From assembly GCA_020638595.1 (NCBI GenBank), contig JACKIG010000009.1, positions 1 to 64,000 on the forward strand: DNA of 64,000 nt, in the 5' to 3' direction. Source of the stretch: Rhodospirillaceae bacterium. Lineage in GTDB: Bacteria; Pseudomonadota; Alphaproteobacteria; DSM-16000; Inquilinaceae. A program made the position numbers and the translations under genes. This document shows positions 46,618 to 55,266 of this stretch, piece by piece. The stretch's first letter is position 1; every line of letters begins with the position of its first letter. A model generated the notes under the pieces. It did not search any database. It saw only the letters and a program-made list of their open reading frames with translations, and was not told the origin of the DNA.

Positions 46618-48831
46618 ATGCCGGGCGAGGTTGCCAATTCGACCAGCGGTCCCGGTCCGGACGGACCCCGGCGCGCCGCCGTGCTGCTGCCGCTGCCGCT
46701 GGCGGGCGCCTATGACTATGCGCTGCCCGCCGGGCTGGCCGTGGCGGACGGGGACTATGTCATCGTCCCCCTGGGAAACCGCGAAGTGATGGGCGTGGTC
46801 TGGGGCCAAGGCGACGGTGCGGTCGACGACTCGCGGCTGCGCCCGGTGGCGATGCGCCTGGACCTGCCGCCGCTGCCGGCGGTCAGCCGGCGCTTCGTCG
46901 ACTGGGTGGCTGCCTACACCATGGTGCCGCCGGGTGCCGTCCTGCGCATGACCATGAGCGTCTCCGCCGCGCTGGAACCGCCGCGCGCCGTCACCGCCTA
47001 TACCCTGGCGGATCCCATGCCCGAGGCGCAGACGCTCAGCCCGGCGCGCCATCGCGTGCTGGCGGTGCTGGCCGAAGGGCCGCCGCGCCTGGGGGCGGAG
47101 CTGGCGCGCGATGCCGGCGTGTCGCCCGGGCTGGTCCGCACCATGGCGGCGGCCGGCCAGATCCGTGCCGTGGCGCTGGCGGCCGATCCGCCCTGGGCCA
47201 GGCCCGATCCCGATCGCGCCGGGCCGGACCTGACCGCCGACCAGCAGGCGGCAGCCGACAGCCTGCGCCGGCAGGTGGCCGACGGCGGCTATGGCGCCAC
47301 GCTGCTGGACGGCGTCACCGGCTCCGGCAAGACGGAGGTGTATTTCGAAGCCATCGCCGCCGCCCTGGCCGGCGGGCGGCAGGTGCTTGTGCTGCTGCCG
47401 GAAATCGCGCTGTCCGCCCAGTGGCTGGGCCGCTTTGCCGCGCGCTTCGGCGTGGCCCCTGCGGAATGGCATTCGGACCTGGCGGCGGGGTTGCGCCGCC
47501 GCACCTGGCGGGCGGTCCTGACGGGTGCGGTGCGGGTGGTGGTGGGCGCGCGGTCGGCCCTGTTCCTGCCCTTCCCCGACCTGGGCCTGATCGTCGTCGA
47601 CGAGGAACACGAGGCCGCCTTCAAGCAGGAGGACGGGGTGCTCTACCACGCCCGCGACATGGCCGTCGCACGCGCGCATCTGGGCGACATCCCCATCATC
47701 CTCGCATCGGCGACGCCGTCGCTGGAAACGGTGGTCAATGCCGATACCGGCCGCTATCGCCGGCTGGCGCTGCCCGACCGGCACGGCGGGGCGGCCCTGC
47801 CCGCCATCACCGCCGTCGACCTGCGCACCGACCCGCCGGAACGGGGACGGTTCCTGTCGCCGCCCCTGATCGCGGCGATTCGCCAGACGCTGGAGGCGGG
47901 GGAACAGGCGATGCTGTTCCTCAACCGCCGCGGCTATGCGCCGCTGACGCTCTGCCGCGCCTGCGGCCACCGCATGGGCTGCCCGGACTGCACGTCGTGG
48001 CTGGTGGAACACCGGCTGACCCGCCGGCTCCTGTGCCACCACTGCGGCTATACGGCACCCCTGCCGTCCGTCTGTCCCGGCTGCGGCGCGGCCAACAGCT
48101 TCGTCGCCGTCGGCCCGGGGGTGGAGCGCATCGCCGAGGAGGCCGACCACCTGTTCCCCGATGCGCGCTGGCTGGTGGTGACGTCCGACACGCTGACCGG
48201 GCCGAAGGCGGCGGAAACGCTGGTACGGCAGGTTCACGACCGCGAGATCGACCTGCTGATCGGGACCCAGATGATCGCCAAGGGCCATCATTTCCCCTGG
48301 CTGACCTGCGTCGGCGTCGTCGATGCCGACCTGGGTCTGGCCGGCGGCGACCTGCGGGCGGCCGAGCGCACCTATCAGGTCCTGCACCAGGTGGCCGGCC
48401 GTGCCGGGCGATCGGACCGGGCGGGCCGGGCCCTGCTGCAGACCTTCGACCCGCGCTCGCCGGTGATTGAGGCATTGGTGCGGGGCGACCGCGACGGCTT
48501 CCTGGCGGAGGAGGCCGCGGCGCGCCGCGCCCGCGGCTGGCCGCCCTTCGGCCGCCTGGCCGCGCTGATCGTCACCGGCCACGATGCCGCGCTGGTCGAC
48601 CGGGTGGCGGCCGACCTGGCGCGGGCGGCACCGCGCGGGCCGGACATCGACGTGCTGGGGCCGGCACCGGCGCCGCTGGCGCTGCTGCGCGGCCGGCACC
48701 GCCGCCGCCTGCTGGTCAAGGCGGCCCGGCGCTGCCCGGTCCAGGCCCATATCGCCCGCTGGCTGGCGCGCGTGCCGGTGCCGGGAACCGTGCGGGTGAC
48801 GGTGGACATCGACCCCTACAGCTTCCTCTGA
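46618..48831 (+). CDS. priA: Primosomal protein N' (PriA helicase)
   Basis: Encodes 737 residues. PriA restarts stalled replication forks. The N-terminal DNA-binding domain starts near VLLPLPLAGAYDYALP. The helicase core has Walker A DGVTGSGKTEVYFE, the DEEH box VVDEEHEAAFKQ, and motifs III-VI including ILASATPSLETV and VAGRAGRSDRAG. A zinc-binding insert has four Cys pairs (CRACGHRMGCPDC and CHHCGY...CPGCG). It is followed by the REP-like element. Confidence 0.96.
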   Translation: MPGEVANSTSGPGPDGPRRAAVLLPLPLAGAYDYALPAGLAVADGDYVIVPLGNREVMGVVWGQGDGAVDDSRLRPVAMRLDLPPLPAVSRRFVDWVAAYTMVPPGAVLRMTMSVSAALEPPRAVTAYTLADPMPEAQTLSPARHRVLAVLAEGPPRLGAELARDAGVSPGLVRTMAAAGQIRAVALAADPPWARPDPDRAGPDLTADQQAAADSLRRQVADGGYGATLLDGVTGSGKTEVYFEAIAAALAGGRQVLVLLPEIALSAQWLGRFAARFGVAPAEWHSDLAAGLRRRTWRAVLTGAVRVVVGARSALFLPFPDLGLIVVDEEHEAAFKQEDGVLYHARDMAVARAHLGDIPIILASATPSLETVVNADTGRYRRLALPDRHGGAALPAITAVDLRTDPPERGRFLSPPLIAAIRQTLEAGEQAMLFLNRRGYAPLTLCRACGHRMGCPDCTSWLVEHRLTRRLLCHHCGYTAPLPSVCPGCGAANSFVAVGPGVERIAEEADHLFPDARWLVVTSDTLTGPKAAETLVRQVHDREIDLLIGTQMIAKGHHFPWLTCVGVVDADLGLAGGDLRAAERTYQVLHQVAGRAGRSDRAGRALLQTFDPRSPVIEALVRGDRDGFLAEEAAARRARGWPPFGRLAALIVTGHDAALVDRVAADLARAAPRGPDIDVLGPAPAPLALLRGRHRRRLLVKAARRCPVQAHIARWLARVPVPGTVRVTVDIDPYSFL

Positions 48832-48873
48832 CGGACCGGCCCGGACGCCGCTCCATGCCGGTTGTCAGGTGAA

Positions 48874-49011
48874 CGGGGTCAGGGGTCTTCGGGGTCAGGT
48901 CTTTCGTCATCACAGACAAGAAGGCGAGAGGGGGTCAGGTCTTTCATTATCCTATCGCCTTGCTCCTTTCTGCGAAGAGCAGCGATATGACCCCGAAGAC
49001 CCCTGACCCCG
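48874..49011. repeat. REP/BIME-like element with 24-base perfect inverted repeat
   Basis: Left arm 48874-48897 and right arm 48988-49011 are perfect 24-base inverted copies (CGGGGTCAGGGGTCTTCGGG...). Inside lie a 15-base direct repeat GGGGTCAGGTCTTTC (48891-48905 and 48931-48945) and a second hairpin, TATCGC/GCGATA enclosing TGCTC/GAGCA (48953-48987). The GGGGTCAGGTCTT motif is typical of REP sequences mobilised by REP-associated tyrosine transposases; no such transposase is in the window. The element lies between convergent priA and dctM. Confidence 0.8.
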
Positions 49012-49032
49012 AAGTGGATTCAGCCTGATGTC

Positions 49033-50316
49033 TCACCGCATCAGGCTGGGCAGCAGCAGGGTGACGGCCGGGATGTAAGTGACGAGGGCCAGGACCACCA
49101 GCTGGACCAGCAGCATCGGCCAGATGGCGCGCGAGATCTGCTCGATGGTCAGCTTGCTGATGGCCGCGCCGACGAACAGGGAATAGCCGAACGGCGGCGT
49201 GGCCATGCCGATGGCGAAGTTGATCACCACCATGGCGCCGAGATGGATGGGGTCCAGGCCGATCTGCGCGCCGATGGAGCTCAACAGCCCGCCGAGGATG
49301 ATCATCGCCGCGATGTTGTCCATCACCGCGCCGATGAACAGCAGCAGCAGGTTCAGCATCATCAGGATGACGATGGGGTTGTCGGAGACCGACAGGATCG
49401 CCTCGGCCGCCTTGGTCGGCAGCTGCTGCACCGCCACCATCCAGCCGAACACCGACGCGGTGGCGATGATGAAGACGACGATGGCGGTGGTCTTCATGGA
49501 ATTCAGGATGATGCGCGGCAGGTCGGGCAGCTTCAGTTCGCGGTGCACGAACAGGCCTACCGCCAACCCATAGGCGACGCCGACGGCGGCGGCCTCCGTC
49601 GGCGTGAACACCCCGCCATAGATGCCGCCCAGGATGATGACCGGGGCGGCCAGCGCCCATTTGCCCTCCCACAGCGCCTCGCGCAGTTCCGTTGCCGTGG
49701 CGCGGCGGTCGGCATGGGCGATGCCCATGGTGCGGGCGGAGACATAGCAGAACGCCATCAGCCCGACGGCGATCATCAGGCCGGGAATGATCCCGGCCAG
49801 GAACAGCTGGGCGATCGATTCCTCGGCCACCACGCCCCAGATGATCATCGGGATCGACGGCGGGATCATCTGGCCGATGGGGCCGGACACCGTGGCCAGT
49901 GCCGTGGAGAAGTCGCGCCGATAGCCGCGCTTCTCCATTTCCGGCACCATGATGCCGCCGATGGCGGCCGTCGTCGCCGGTGCGGACCCGGAAATGGCGG
50001 CGAAGAACGTCGCCGACAGCACCGTGACCATGCCCAGCCCGCCGGTCAGGTGGCGCACGAAGGTGTTGCAGACGCGCACCAGCCGGCGCGACAGCCCGCC
50101 ATGCATCATCAGGTCGCCGGCCAGGATGAAGCCGGGGATCGCCAGCAGCGTGAACACCTGGGTGCCGGCGATGGTCCGCTGCGCCAGCACCACCGGGTTG
50201 ATGCCGGCGATCAGCAGCCCGGCAAGGGCGGCGATGCCCAGCACGAAGGCGATGGGCACGCCGCCCAGCAGCAGCGCCAGGAAGGCGACCAGCAGCCCGG
50301 TTGCCACGTCGCTCAT
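49033..50316 (-). CDS. TRAP transporter large permease (DctM family)
   Basis: Encodes 427 residues with ~11-12 hydrophobic segments. Family motifs include IAGTQVFTLLAIPGFILAGD, SGSAPATTAAIGGIMVPEM, GPIGQMIPPSIPMIIWG and GGVFTPTEAAAVGVAYG. It is the Na+-coupled transport subunit of a tripartite transporter. The ATG at 50316 overlaps the dctQ stop as ATGA. Last gene of the amidohydrolase-dctP-dctQ-dctM run. Confidence 0.95.
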   Translation of the reverse strand: MSDVATGLLVAFLALLLGGVPIAFVLGIAALAGLLIAGINPVVLAQRTIAGTQVFTLLAIPGFILAGDLMMHGGLSRRLVRVCNTFVRHLTGGLGMVTVLSATFFAAISGSAPATTAAIGGIMVPEMEKRGYRRDFSTALATVSGPIGQMIPPSIPMIIWGVVAEESIAQLFLAGIIPGLMIAVGLMAFCYVSARTMGIAHADRRATATELREALWEGKWALAAPVIILGGIYGGVFTPTEAAAVGVAYGLAVGLFVHRELKLPDLPRIILNSMKTTAIVVFIIATASVFGWMVAVQQLPTKAAEAILSVSDNPIVILMMLNLLLLFIGAVMDNIAAMIILGGLLSSIGAQIGLDPIHLGAMVVINFAIGMATPPFGYSLFVGAAISKLTIEQISRAIWPMLLVQLVVLALVTYIPAVTLLLPSLMR

Positions 50317-50816
50317 GGGCCGGGCGTGCCCTCGGCACCGGCCGGGGGGGCGGGATTGGCCAGGCGTGCCAGGGCGTGCAGCACGATCAGCACCCCGGCT
50401 GCGGGCGCGGCGGAATGCAGGGCTTCGATGGGATAGCGCACCGCCGCCGACACCTGGCCCAGCGTGGCGTCCAGGTAGAGATAGCCGGACCATGCCAGGG
50501 CCGCGCCGAAGGCGCCGACCAAGAGGACGATCAGCCGCTCAGCCCAGGGGCGCACGGGCTTCGCCAGCAGGTCCAGGAACAGCGTCAGCCGCACGTGGAA
50601 CCCGTCGCGCACCCCCAGACTGCCCGCCAGCAGCGCGACCCAGGTGAACAGGAACATCGCCAGTTCCTCGCTCCAGATCAGCGCGTGGCCGATCAGGTAG
50701 CGGAAGATGATCTGGAGGATCAGAGAGGCCATCATGACGACGGCCATGACGACGATCAGCAGGGCCGACAGGCGGGCGGCCTGGGCACTGACGGCATCGA
50801 GCGCGCGGGCAATCAT
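50313..50816 (-). CDS. TRAP transporter small permease (DctQ family)
   Basis: Encodes 167 residues with four transmembrane helices. The conserved positions around RYLIGHALIWSEELAMFLFTW in helix 2 and the loop LGVRDGFHVRLTLF identify DctQ. It partners the large permease. 75 bases separate it from dctP. The last ~15 residues are a Pro/Ala-rich cytoplasmic tail. Confidence 0.93.
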   Translation of the reverse strand: MIARALDAVSAQAARLSALLIVVMAVVMMASLILQIIFRYLIGHALIWSEELAMFLFTWVALLAGSLGVRDGFHVRLTLFLDLLAKPVRPWAERLIVLLVGAFGAALAWSGYLYLDATLGQVSAAVRYPIEALHSAAPAAGVLIVLHALARLANPAPPAGAEGTPGP

Positions 50817-50891
50817 GGCGTATGCGGAGTGTATGGGCCGATGGAACGCTGCCGGGGCATACGCATACGCCCCGGCATTTCCGTGGTCACG

Positions 50892-51893
50892 CTACTGGAC
50901 GGCCGCCAGGGCCTGGTCGAGCAGGTCCGAACCGATCTCCTCCCGGAACATCTCGTAGACGCCGGTCACGAGCCCGCGGAACGCGGCGGGATCCTCGATC
51001 TCGTTGACCTCCATGCCGGCGGCCTGAAGCTGCCCCAGCAGGGTTTCGATGTTGGTGGCATTGATCTCCCGCTCGCGCGTGATGGCCAGGTGCGCGGCCT
51101 CCTGCACGGCGGCTTGCTGCTCCGCCGTCAGGCCGTCGTATGTCTGCTGCGACATCAGGACGCCCAGGGCGGAGTACGTATGACGCGTCAGCGACAGGTA
51201 GTGCGTGACCTCGGCGTACTGGTTGTTGGCGATCACCGGTACGGGGATTTCCAGGCCGTCGATGGTGCCCTGCTGGACGGCCGTGAACACCTCGCCCCAG
51301 GCCATCGGCACGGCGTTGCCGCCGAGGGCGCCGAACATCTCCACATAGACCGGGTTCTGCATCACCCGGTATTTGACGCCTTCCACATCCGCCGGCACGG
51401 ACACCGGCCGCACATTGTTGATCATGTGGCGGAAGCCGCCCTCGGCGAAGCCCAGGCCGACGATGCCGTGGTCGGCCAGGCGGGCCAGAAGCTGCTGGCC
51501 CACGGGGCCGTCCAGCACCTCATGCGCTTGCGCCTCGCTGGTGAACAGGAACGGCATGTCGTTGAGCTGGAAGGCAGGGTCGATATTGGCGATGACGGCG
51601 TTGGTGATGATCCCCATCTCCAGCGTGCCGAAGGACAGGCCTTCCAGCATCTCCTTCTCGTCGCCCAGCTGGCGGTTGGGGAAGTACTGTACCTCGAACT
51701 CGCCGGGTGCCAGTTCCTCCAGAGCCTGGGCGAACTGGCGGGCGGTGATGGCGTAGGGGTCTTCCGCGCCGTCGGAGGTGGTCCAGCCGATCTTCAGCGT
51801 GATCTCGGCCCAGGCCGGGGCGGTGGTGGCCATCAGCGCGGCGGCGGCCGCGGCGATCAGGGCGGGTCTGGTCAAGACGTCGATCCTCCTCAT
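50892..51893 (-). CDS. TRAP transporter solute-binding protein (DctP family)
   Basis: Encodes 333 residues. A signal peptide (ALIAAAAAALMATTAPAWA, cleavage near residue 29) precedes the DctP fold, including QLGDEKEMLEGLSFGTLEMG and the substrate-carboxylate region GVKYRVMQNPVYVEMF, whose Arg normally binds a carboxylate. The ligand is likely an organic acid. It is encoded 49 bases after an amidohydrolase that probably acts on the imported compound. Confidence 0.93.
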   Translation of the reverse strand: MRRIDVLTRPALIAAAAAALMATTAPAWAEITLKIGWTTSDGAEDPYAITARQFAQALEELAPGEFEVQYFPNRQLGDEKEMLEGLSFGTLEMGIITNAVIANIDPAFQLNDMPFLFTSEAQAHEVLDGPVGQQLLARLADHGIVGLGFAEGGFRHMINNVRPVSVPADVEGVKYRVMQNPVYVEMFGALGGNAVPMAWGEVFTAVQQGTIDGLEIPVPVIANNQYAEVTHYLSLTRHTYSALGVLMSQQTYDGLTAEQQAAVQEAAHLAITREREINATNIETLLGQLQAAGMEVNEIEDPAAFRGLVTGVYEMFREEIGSDLLDQALAAVQ

Positions 51894-51942
51894 TTGTCTC
51901 TCTCCTTCTTGCGTGGGGTATCGGACCGGTCGTCAACCTGGC

Positions 51943-52824
51943 TCAGGCGGGGAAATCGTAGAGCCGCGCCGGGTTGTCGACCAGGATGCGCCGGCGCGTC
52001 TCCTCCTGCGGCGCCCACAGCGCCAGCAGGTCCAACAGCGTGCCGTCGTTGGGCATGGGAATGTGGACGAAGGGGTGCGGCCAGTCGGTGGCCCAGACCA
52101 GCCGGTCCGGCGCGGCATCGATCAGCGCCTGGGCCAGCGGGGTCACGTCGGCATAGGGCGGCTCGCGCTCCGCCGTGATGCGGTAGGCGCCCGACAGCTT
52201 CACCCAGGCGCGCCCGTCCTTCAGCAGGGCCAAAAGCTCGCGGAAACCCGGGTGGTCCGGGCCGCTGCCCGGCGGCATGTGGCCCATATGGTCGATCACC
52301 ACCTCCACCGGCAGGCGGCCCAGCCGGCCGCGCAGGTCGGCGAAACTGGCGACGTCGACCAGCAGCTGCAGATGCCAGCCCAGGGGGCGGATCGCCTCCG
52401 CCACCGCTTCGCACGTCTCCAGCGCAAGCCCGCCGCGGAACAGCAGGTTCAGGCGCACGCCGCGCACGCCGGCGGCATGCAGGCGCTCCAGCTCCGCCCG
52501 CGACACGTCCGGCGGCACGACGGCGACGCCGCGGAAGCTGTCGCCCGCTTCGTGCAGCGCATCGACCATCAGGCTGTTGTCGGTGCCGTAGACGCTGGGC
52601 TGGATCAGCACCGCGCGCACGAGGCCCAGGGTCGCCAGCATGCGGCGATAGGCGGCCAGCGGCGCATCGGGCGGGGTGTAGGTGCGGTCGGGGGTGTAGG
52701 GGTAGCGCTCGGCCGGCCCGAAGACATGGGCGTGGGTGTCCGACGCCCCGGGTGGAACGGCGAAGCCGGCGGGCCGGGGCTCCGGGTCGGGTCCCTGGCA
52801 TTCGGGTATGGCTGCGGTCTGCAC
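51943..52824 (-). CDS. Amidohydrolase-2 family TIM-barrel hydrolase
   Basis: About 293 residues. The metal-binding His-x-His is in SDTHAHVFGP, a further His in VVIDHMGHMPP, and the barrel closes with LVWATDWPHPFVHI (Asp and His). These match the cog3618 group of amidohydrolases, which includes lactonases such as 2-pyrone-4,6-dicarboxylate hydrolase and sugar lactonases. I chose GTG 52824 (VQTAAIPECQGPDPEPR) with AGGA upstream; ATG codons at 52878 and 52887 are in frame. First gene of the TRAP operon, so a carboxylate or lactone uptake-and-hydrolysis module is likely. Confidence 0.85.
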   Translation of the reverse strand: MQTAAIPECQGPDPEPRPAGFAVPPGASDTHAHVFGPAERYPYTPDRTYTPPDAPLAAYRRMLATLGLVRAVLIQPSVYGTDNSLMVDALHEAGDSFRGVAVVPPDVSRAELERLHAAGVRGVRLNLLFRGGLALETCEAVAEAIRPLGWHLQLLVDVASFADLRGRLGRLPVEVVIDHMGHMPPGSGPDHPGFRELLALLKDGRAWVKLSGAYRITAEREPPYADVTPLAQALIDAAPDRLVWATDWPHPFVHIPMPNDGTLLDLLALWAPQEETRRRILVDNPARLYDFPA

Positions 52825-53010
52825 GGGCGGGGTCCTGCGATGCGTCCCTGGGGTCGGTCGTGCGGGTCTGCATACCATGGGGGGCATGCGATCCGTCTTG
52901 CTTGCGGTAGACTATAGCCCCCCGGCCGCAGCGGCGTGGGATTTTTTGCAATCCTGCCCCCCGCCCGAATTCAGTATACAGAGCTGGAGTGTGGAAGATC
53001 CGGTGGGAGG
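52825..53010. other. Intergenic region upstream of the amidohydrolase-TRAP operon
   Basis: No gene seen. It should hold the operon promoter (TATAGT read on the minus strand near 52912 is a possible -10). A GTATAC palindrome at 52974-52979 in the context CAGTATACAG resembles GntR-family operators, which often control TRAP gene clusters; no GntR gene is in the window. Confidence 0.35.
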
Positions 53011-53206
53011 GGTTTGGCGGTAATGCGGCGGGATGGGACACACTTAATAGGGGATTATATTATAGACACAATACATAGGTATTATGTCCCCATATTACCT
53101 ATGTATTGTGTCCCCATATTACCTTATGTCCCCCCTATCACCTTACGTCCCCGCCTTGCCTATTAAGTATTGTGTCCCCGTATTACCCCCGCATTACCGC
53201 CAAACC
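53011..53206. repeat. AT-rich element of nested inverted repeats (MITE/REP-like)
   Basis: Outer arms GGTTTGGCGGTAATGCGG (53011-53028) and its exact complement (53189-53206) enclose a second, imperfect pair (GGGACACACTTAATAGG, 53035-53051, with CCTATTAAGTATTGTGTCCC, 53159-53178) and a third perfect 17-base pair GACACAATACATAGGTA (53065-53081 with 53096-53112). The segment TGTCCCCATATTACC occurs twice (around 53085 and 53109), with shorter variants after that. The core is far more AT-rich than the genome. No transposase frame is present. It ends 24 bases from tRNA-Leu. Confidence 0.85.
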
Positions 53207-53230
53207 TCCGACAAAGCGACCATGGAGGAT

Positions 53231-53317
53231 TGGTGCCCGGGGCGAGACTCGAACTCGCACGATGTCACCACCACCGGATTTTGAGTCCGGCGCGTCTACC
53301 AATTCCGCCACCCGGGC
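53231..53317 (-). tRNA. tRNA-Leu (anticodon CAA)
   Basis: 87 bases read on the minus strand. The acceptor stem GCCCGGG/CCCGGGC, D-loop with GGTAGACGC, anticodon stem CCGGA/TCCGG with loop CTCAAAA (anticodon CAA), a long class II variable arm (GGTGGTGACATCG), GTTCGAGTC T-arm and encoded CCA end are all seen. It decodes UUG. Confidence 0.96.
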
Positions 53318-53356
53318 CGGGCGGGGGCCGGCAATCGGCCCCGCGGCGAGGGGCGC

Positions 53357-53384
53357 ATCATACCGGTGGCCCCTGGGCCGTCAA
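53357..53384 (-). promoter_or_regulatory. Strong promoter of tRNA-Leu
   Basis: Minus strand TTGACG (53379-53384), 16-base spacer, TATGAT (53357-53362), each matching five of six consensus bases. The -10 lies 39 bases upstream of the mature tRNA 5' end. The stretch after the -10 is GC-rich (GCGCCCCTCGCC), as in stringently controlled promoters. Confidence 0.7.
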
Positions 53385-53465
53385 AGGGCTTTCGCCTGCG
53401 CAGCCCGGGCTTGCCCCGCGCGGCCGGCCCGGCCACGATCCCTGCCGGGCGGGAAAGGCGGTTCC

Positions 53466-54491
53466 ATGGGTGTGATGCCGGCGGACGACCTGGACGGACG
53501 GCTGGCGCGGTTCCCGCGGCTGGGGATCGCGCACCTGCCGACGCCGCTGGAGCCGATGCGGCGGCTGACCGCGCATCTGGGTGGGCCGGAGCTGTGGGTG
53601 AAGCGCGAGGACTGCACCGGCATAGGCCTCGGCGGCAACAAGCTGCGCAAACTCGACACCGTCCTGGCGCTGGCTCTGGACCAGGGGGCCGACACCATTG
53701 TGTCCGGGGGCGTCGTGCAGTCCAACAGCCAGCGCCAGGTGGCGGCCGCGGCCGCGAGGTTGGGGCTCGACTGCCATCTTGCCGTCTTTCACGGCCGCGT
53801 CGCGCCGCCGGGCGCGGACTACGAGGTATCGGGCAACGCGCTGCTGAACGCCCTGTTCGGCGCGCACCTGCATCCCGTGCCGTGGACCGGCGACAGGAAC
53901 GGCGCCGTGCGCGCCCTGGCGGAGGCGCTGGCCGCCGCCGGCCGCCGGCCCTTCGTCGTGCCCTACGGCGTGTCCAGCGCGCTGGGCGCCGTCGGGTATG
54001 CCAGCGCGGCGGCGGAGATCGCCGCCCAGAGCGCGGCGCTGGGGTTCACGCCCGATGCCATCGTCCATTGCACCGGCAGCGGCGCCACCCAGGCGGGGCT
54101 GGTCGTCGGTGCGTCCGCCGTCCTGCCGCGAACGGAGGTGGTCGGCATCGACATCGATGCCGAACCGGACCGCGTGCGGGCCGATGTCGTGCGATATGCC
54201 CGCGAAGCCGCCGGGCTGCTGGACCTGCCATTCCACGAGGACGCCGTGGAGGTCGTCGCCGGCCTGGCCGGGCCGGCCTATGGCGTGCCGCATCAGGCGA
54301 CGCTGGACGCCCTGGCGCTGGCCGGCCGGCTGGAGGCGCTGGTGCTCGACCCCGTCTATTCGGCCAAGGGGCTCGCCGGGCTGATCACGCTTGTGCGGCG
54401 GGGCCGCTGGCGGCGTGGCCAGCGGGTCGTGTTCGTCCATACCGGCGGGGCGCCGGCGCTGTTCGCCTATCGCGAGGTGCTGCGGTTTTGA
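53466..54491 (+). CDS. D-cysteine desulfhydrase / ACC deaminase-like PLP enzyme
   Basis: Encodes 341 residues. Fold-type II PLP enzyme: the Schiff-base Lys is in GLGGNKLRKLDTVL, preceded by LWVKREDCTG; GGVVQSNSQRQVAAAAARLG and the phosphate-binding CTGSGATQAGLVVG follow, and the C-terminal VFVHTGGAPALFAY is typical. Related enzymes break down D-cysteine to pyruvate, H2S and ammonia, or deaminate 1-aminocyclopropane-1-carboxylate; the presence of SNSQRQ rather than an ACC-deaminase pattern favours desulfhydrase. Start ATG 53466. Confidence 0.85.
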   Translation: MGVMPADDLDGRLARFPRLGIAHLPTPLEPMRRLTAHLGGPELWVKREDCTGIGLGGNKLRKLDTVLALALDQGADTIVSGGVVQSNSQRQVAAAAARLGLDCHLAVFHGRVAPPGADYEVSGNALLNALFGAHLHPVPWTGDRNGAVRALAEALAAAGRRPFVVPYGVSSALGAVGYASAAAEIAAQSAALGFTPDAIVHCTGSGATQAGLVVGASAVLPRTEVVGIDIDAEPDRVRADVVRYAREAAGLLDLPFHEDAVEVVAGLAGPAYGVPHQATLDALALAGRLEALVLDPVYSAKGLAGLITLVRRGRWRRGQRVVFVHTGGAPALFAYREVLRF

Positions 54492-54580
54492 CGGACAGCG
54501 CCGCGCGGCGGCCTTTCCGTCGCGGGCGGCCGCGTCTACTCTCGCCCGCGATCCCGCCCGCCTGGACCGAGCGCTGCCCC

Positions 54581-55162
54581 ATGTTCCGCCGCCTCTACGA
54601 CTGGACGCTCGACCTCGCGGGGCGCAAGCATGCGCTGTGGGCGCTGGCCGCGATCAGCTTCATCGAAAGCTCGATCTTCCCGATCCCCCCCGACGTCCTG
54701 CTGATCCCGATCATCCTGGCCCGGCCGGAGCGGGCCTGGACGGCGGCGCTGGTGTGCACGGTGGCCTCGGTCGTGGGCGGCGGGGCGGGCTATGCCATCG
54801 GCCTGCTGCTGTTCGACACCATCGGCCGCCCGGTGCTGGACTTCTACGGCTATCTCGACACGTTCAACGAGTTCCAGGCCGCGTACAACGACCAGGGCTG
54901 GCTGATCGTCTTCGGCGCCGGACTGACGCCGTTCCCCTACAAGGTGATCACCATCGCCAGCGGCGTCACCCGGCTGGACCTCGCCACCTTCATGGCGGCA
55001 TCGGTGGTCTCGCGGGGCTTGCGCTTCTTCATCGTCGCGGCGCTGCTGTGGAAGTTCGGTCCCACGGTCCGCAGCCTGATCGACCGGTATTTCGGCATCC
55101 TGACCATCGTCTTCTTCGCACTGCTGGTGGGCGGGTTCGTGCTGCTGAAGCTGCTGGCGTAA
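54581..55162 (+). CDS. YqaA-family (DedA-related) membrane protein
   Basis: Encodes 193 residues with four to five transmembrane helices. The VTT/DedA-like core includes SFIESSIFPIPPDVLLIPII with the acidic-Pro motif, ASVVGGGAGYAIGLLLFD, and the re-entrant loop FGAGLTPFPYKVITIASG. DedA-type proteins are linked to lipid flipping and proton-motive-force maintenance. 89 bases follow the desulfhydrase gene. No clear ribosome site, but ATG 54581 is the only good start. Confidence 0.88.
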   Translation: MFRRLYDWTLDLAGRKHALWALAAISFIESSIFPIPPDVLLIPIILARPERAWTAALVCTVASVVGGGAGYAIGLLLFDTIGRPVLDFYGYLDTFNEFQAAYNDQGWLIVFGAGLTPFPYKVITIASGVTRLDLATFMAASVVSRGLRFFIVAALLWKFGPTVRSLIDRYFGILTIVFFALLVGGFVLLKLLA

Positions 55163-55204
55163 GGCCGCCGCCCCGCCGGGCGCAGGGCGCGTGCGATTGC
55201 CGCG

Positions 55205-55233
55205 TGAACGGCCGAGGCCAAGCCGGCTATAGT
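55205..55233 (+). promoter_or_regulatory. Possible promoter of the J-domain gene
   Basis: TGAACG, 17-base spacer, TATAGT. The -10 is good (five of six), the -35 poor (three of six). It is placed 34 bases before the ATG at 55267. Confidence 0.4.
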
Positions 55234-55266
55234 CGGCGTTCCTGCCGGGAAGGTCACGAAGGGGCG

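Noticed and set aside
45580..48750. A 1056-codon open frame antisense to priA
   Set aside because: It mirrors priA, DUF484 and xerC in GC-rich codons, has no recognisable domain, and overlaps genes with firm identity.
53041..53180. CRISPR-like spaced repeats
   Set aside because: Repeat units vary in length, spacing is irregular and palindromes are nested; no cas genes in the window.
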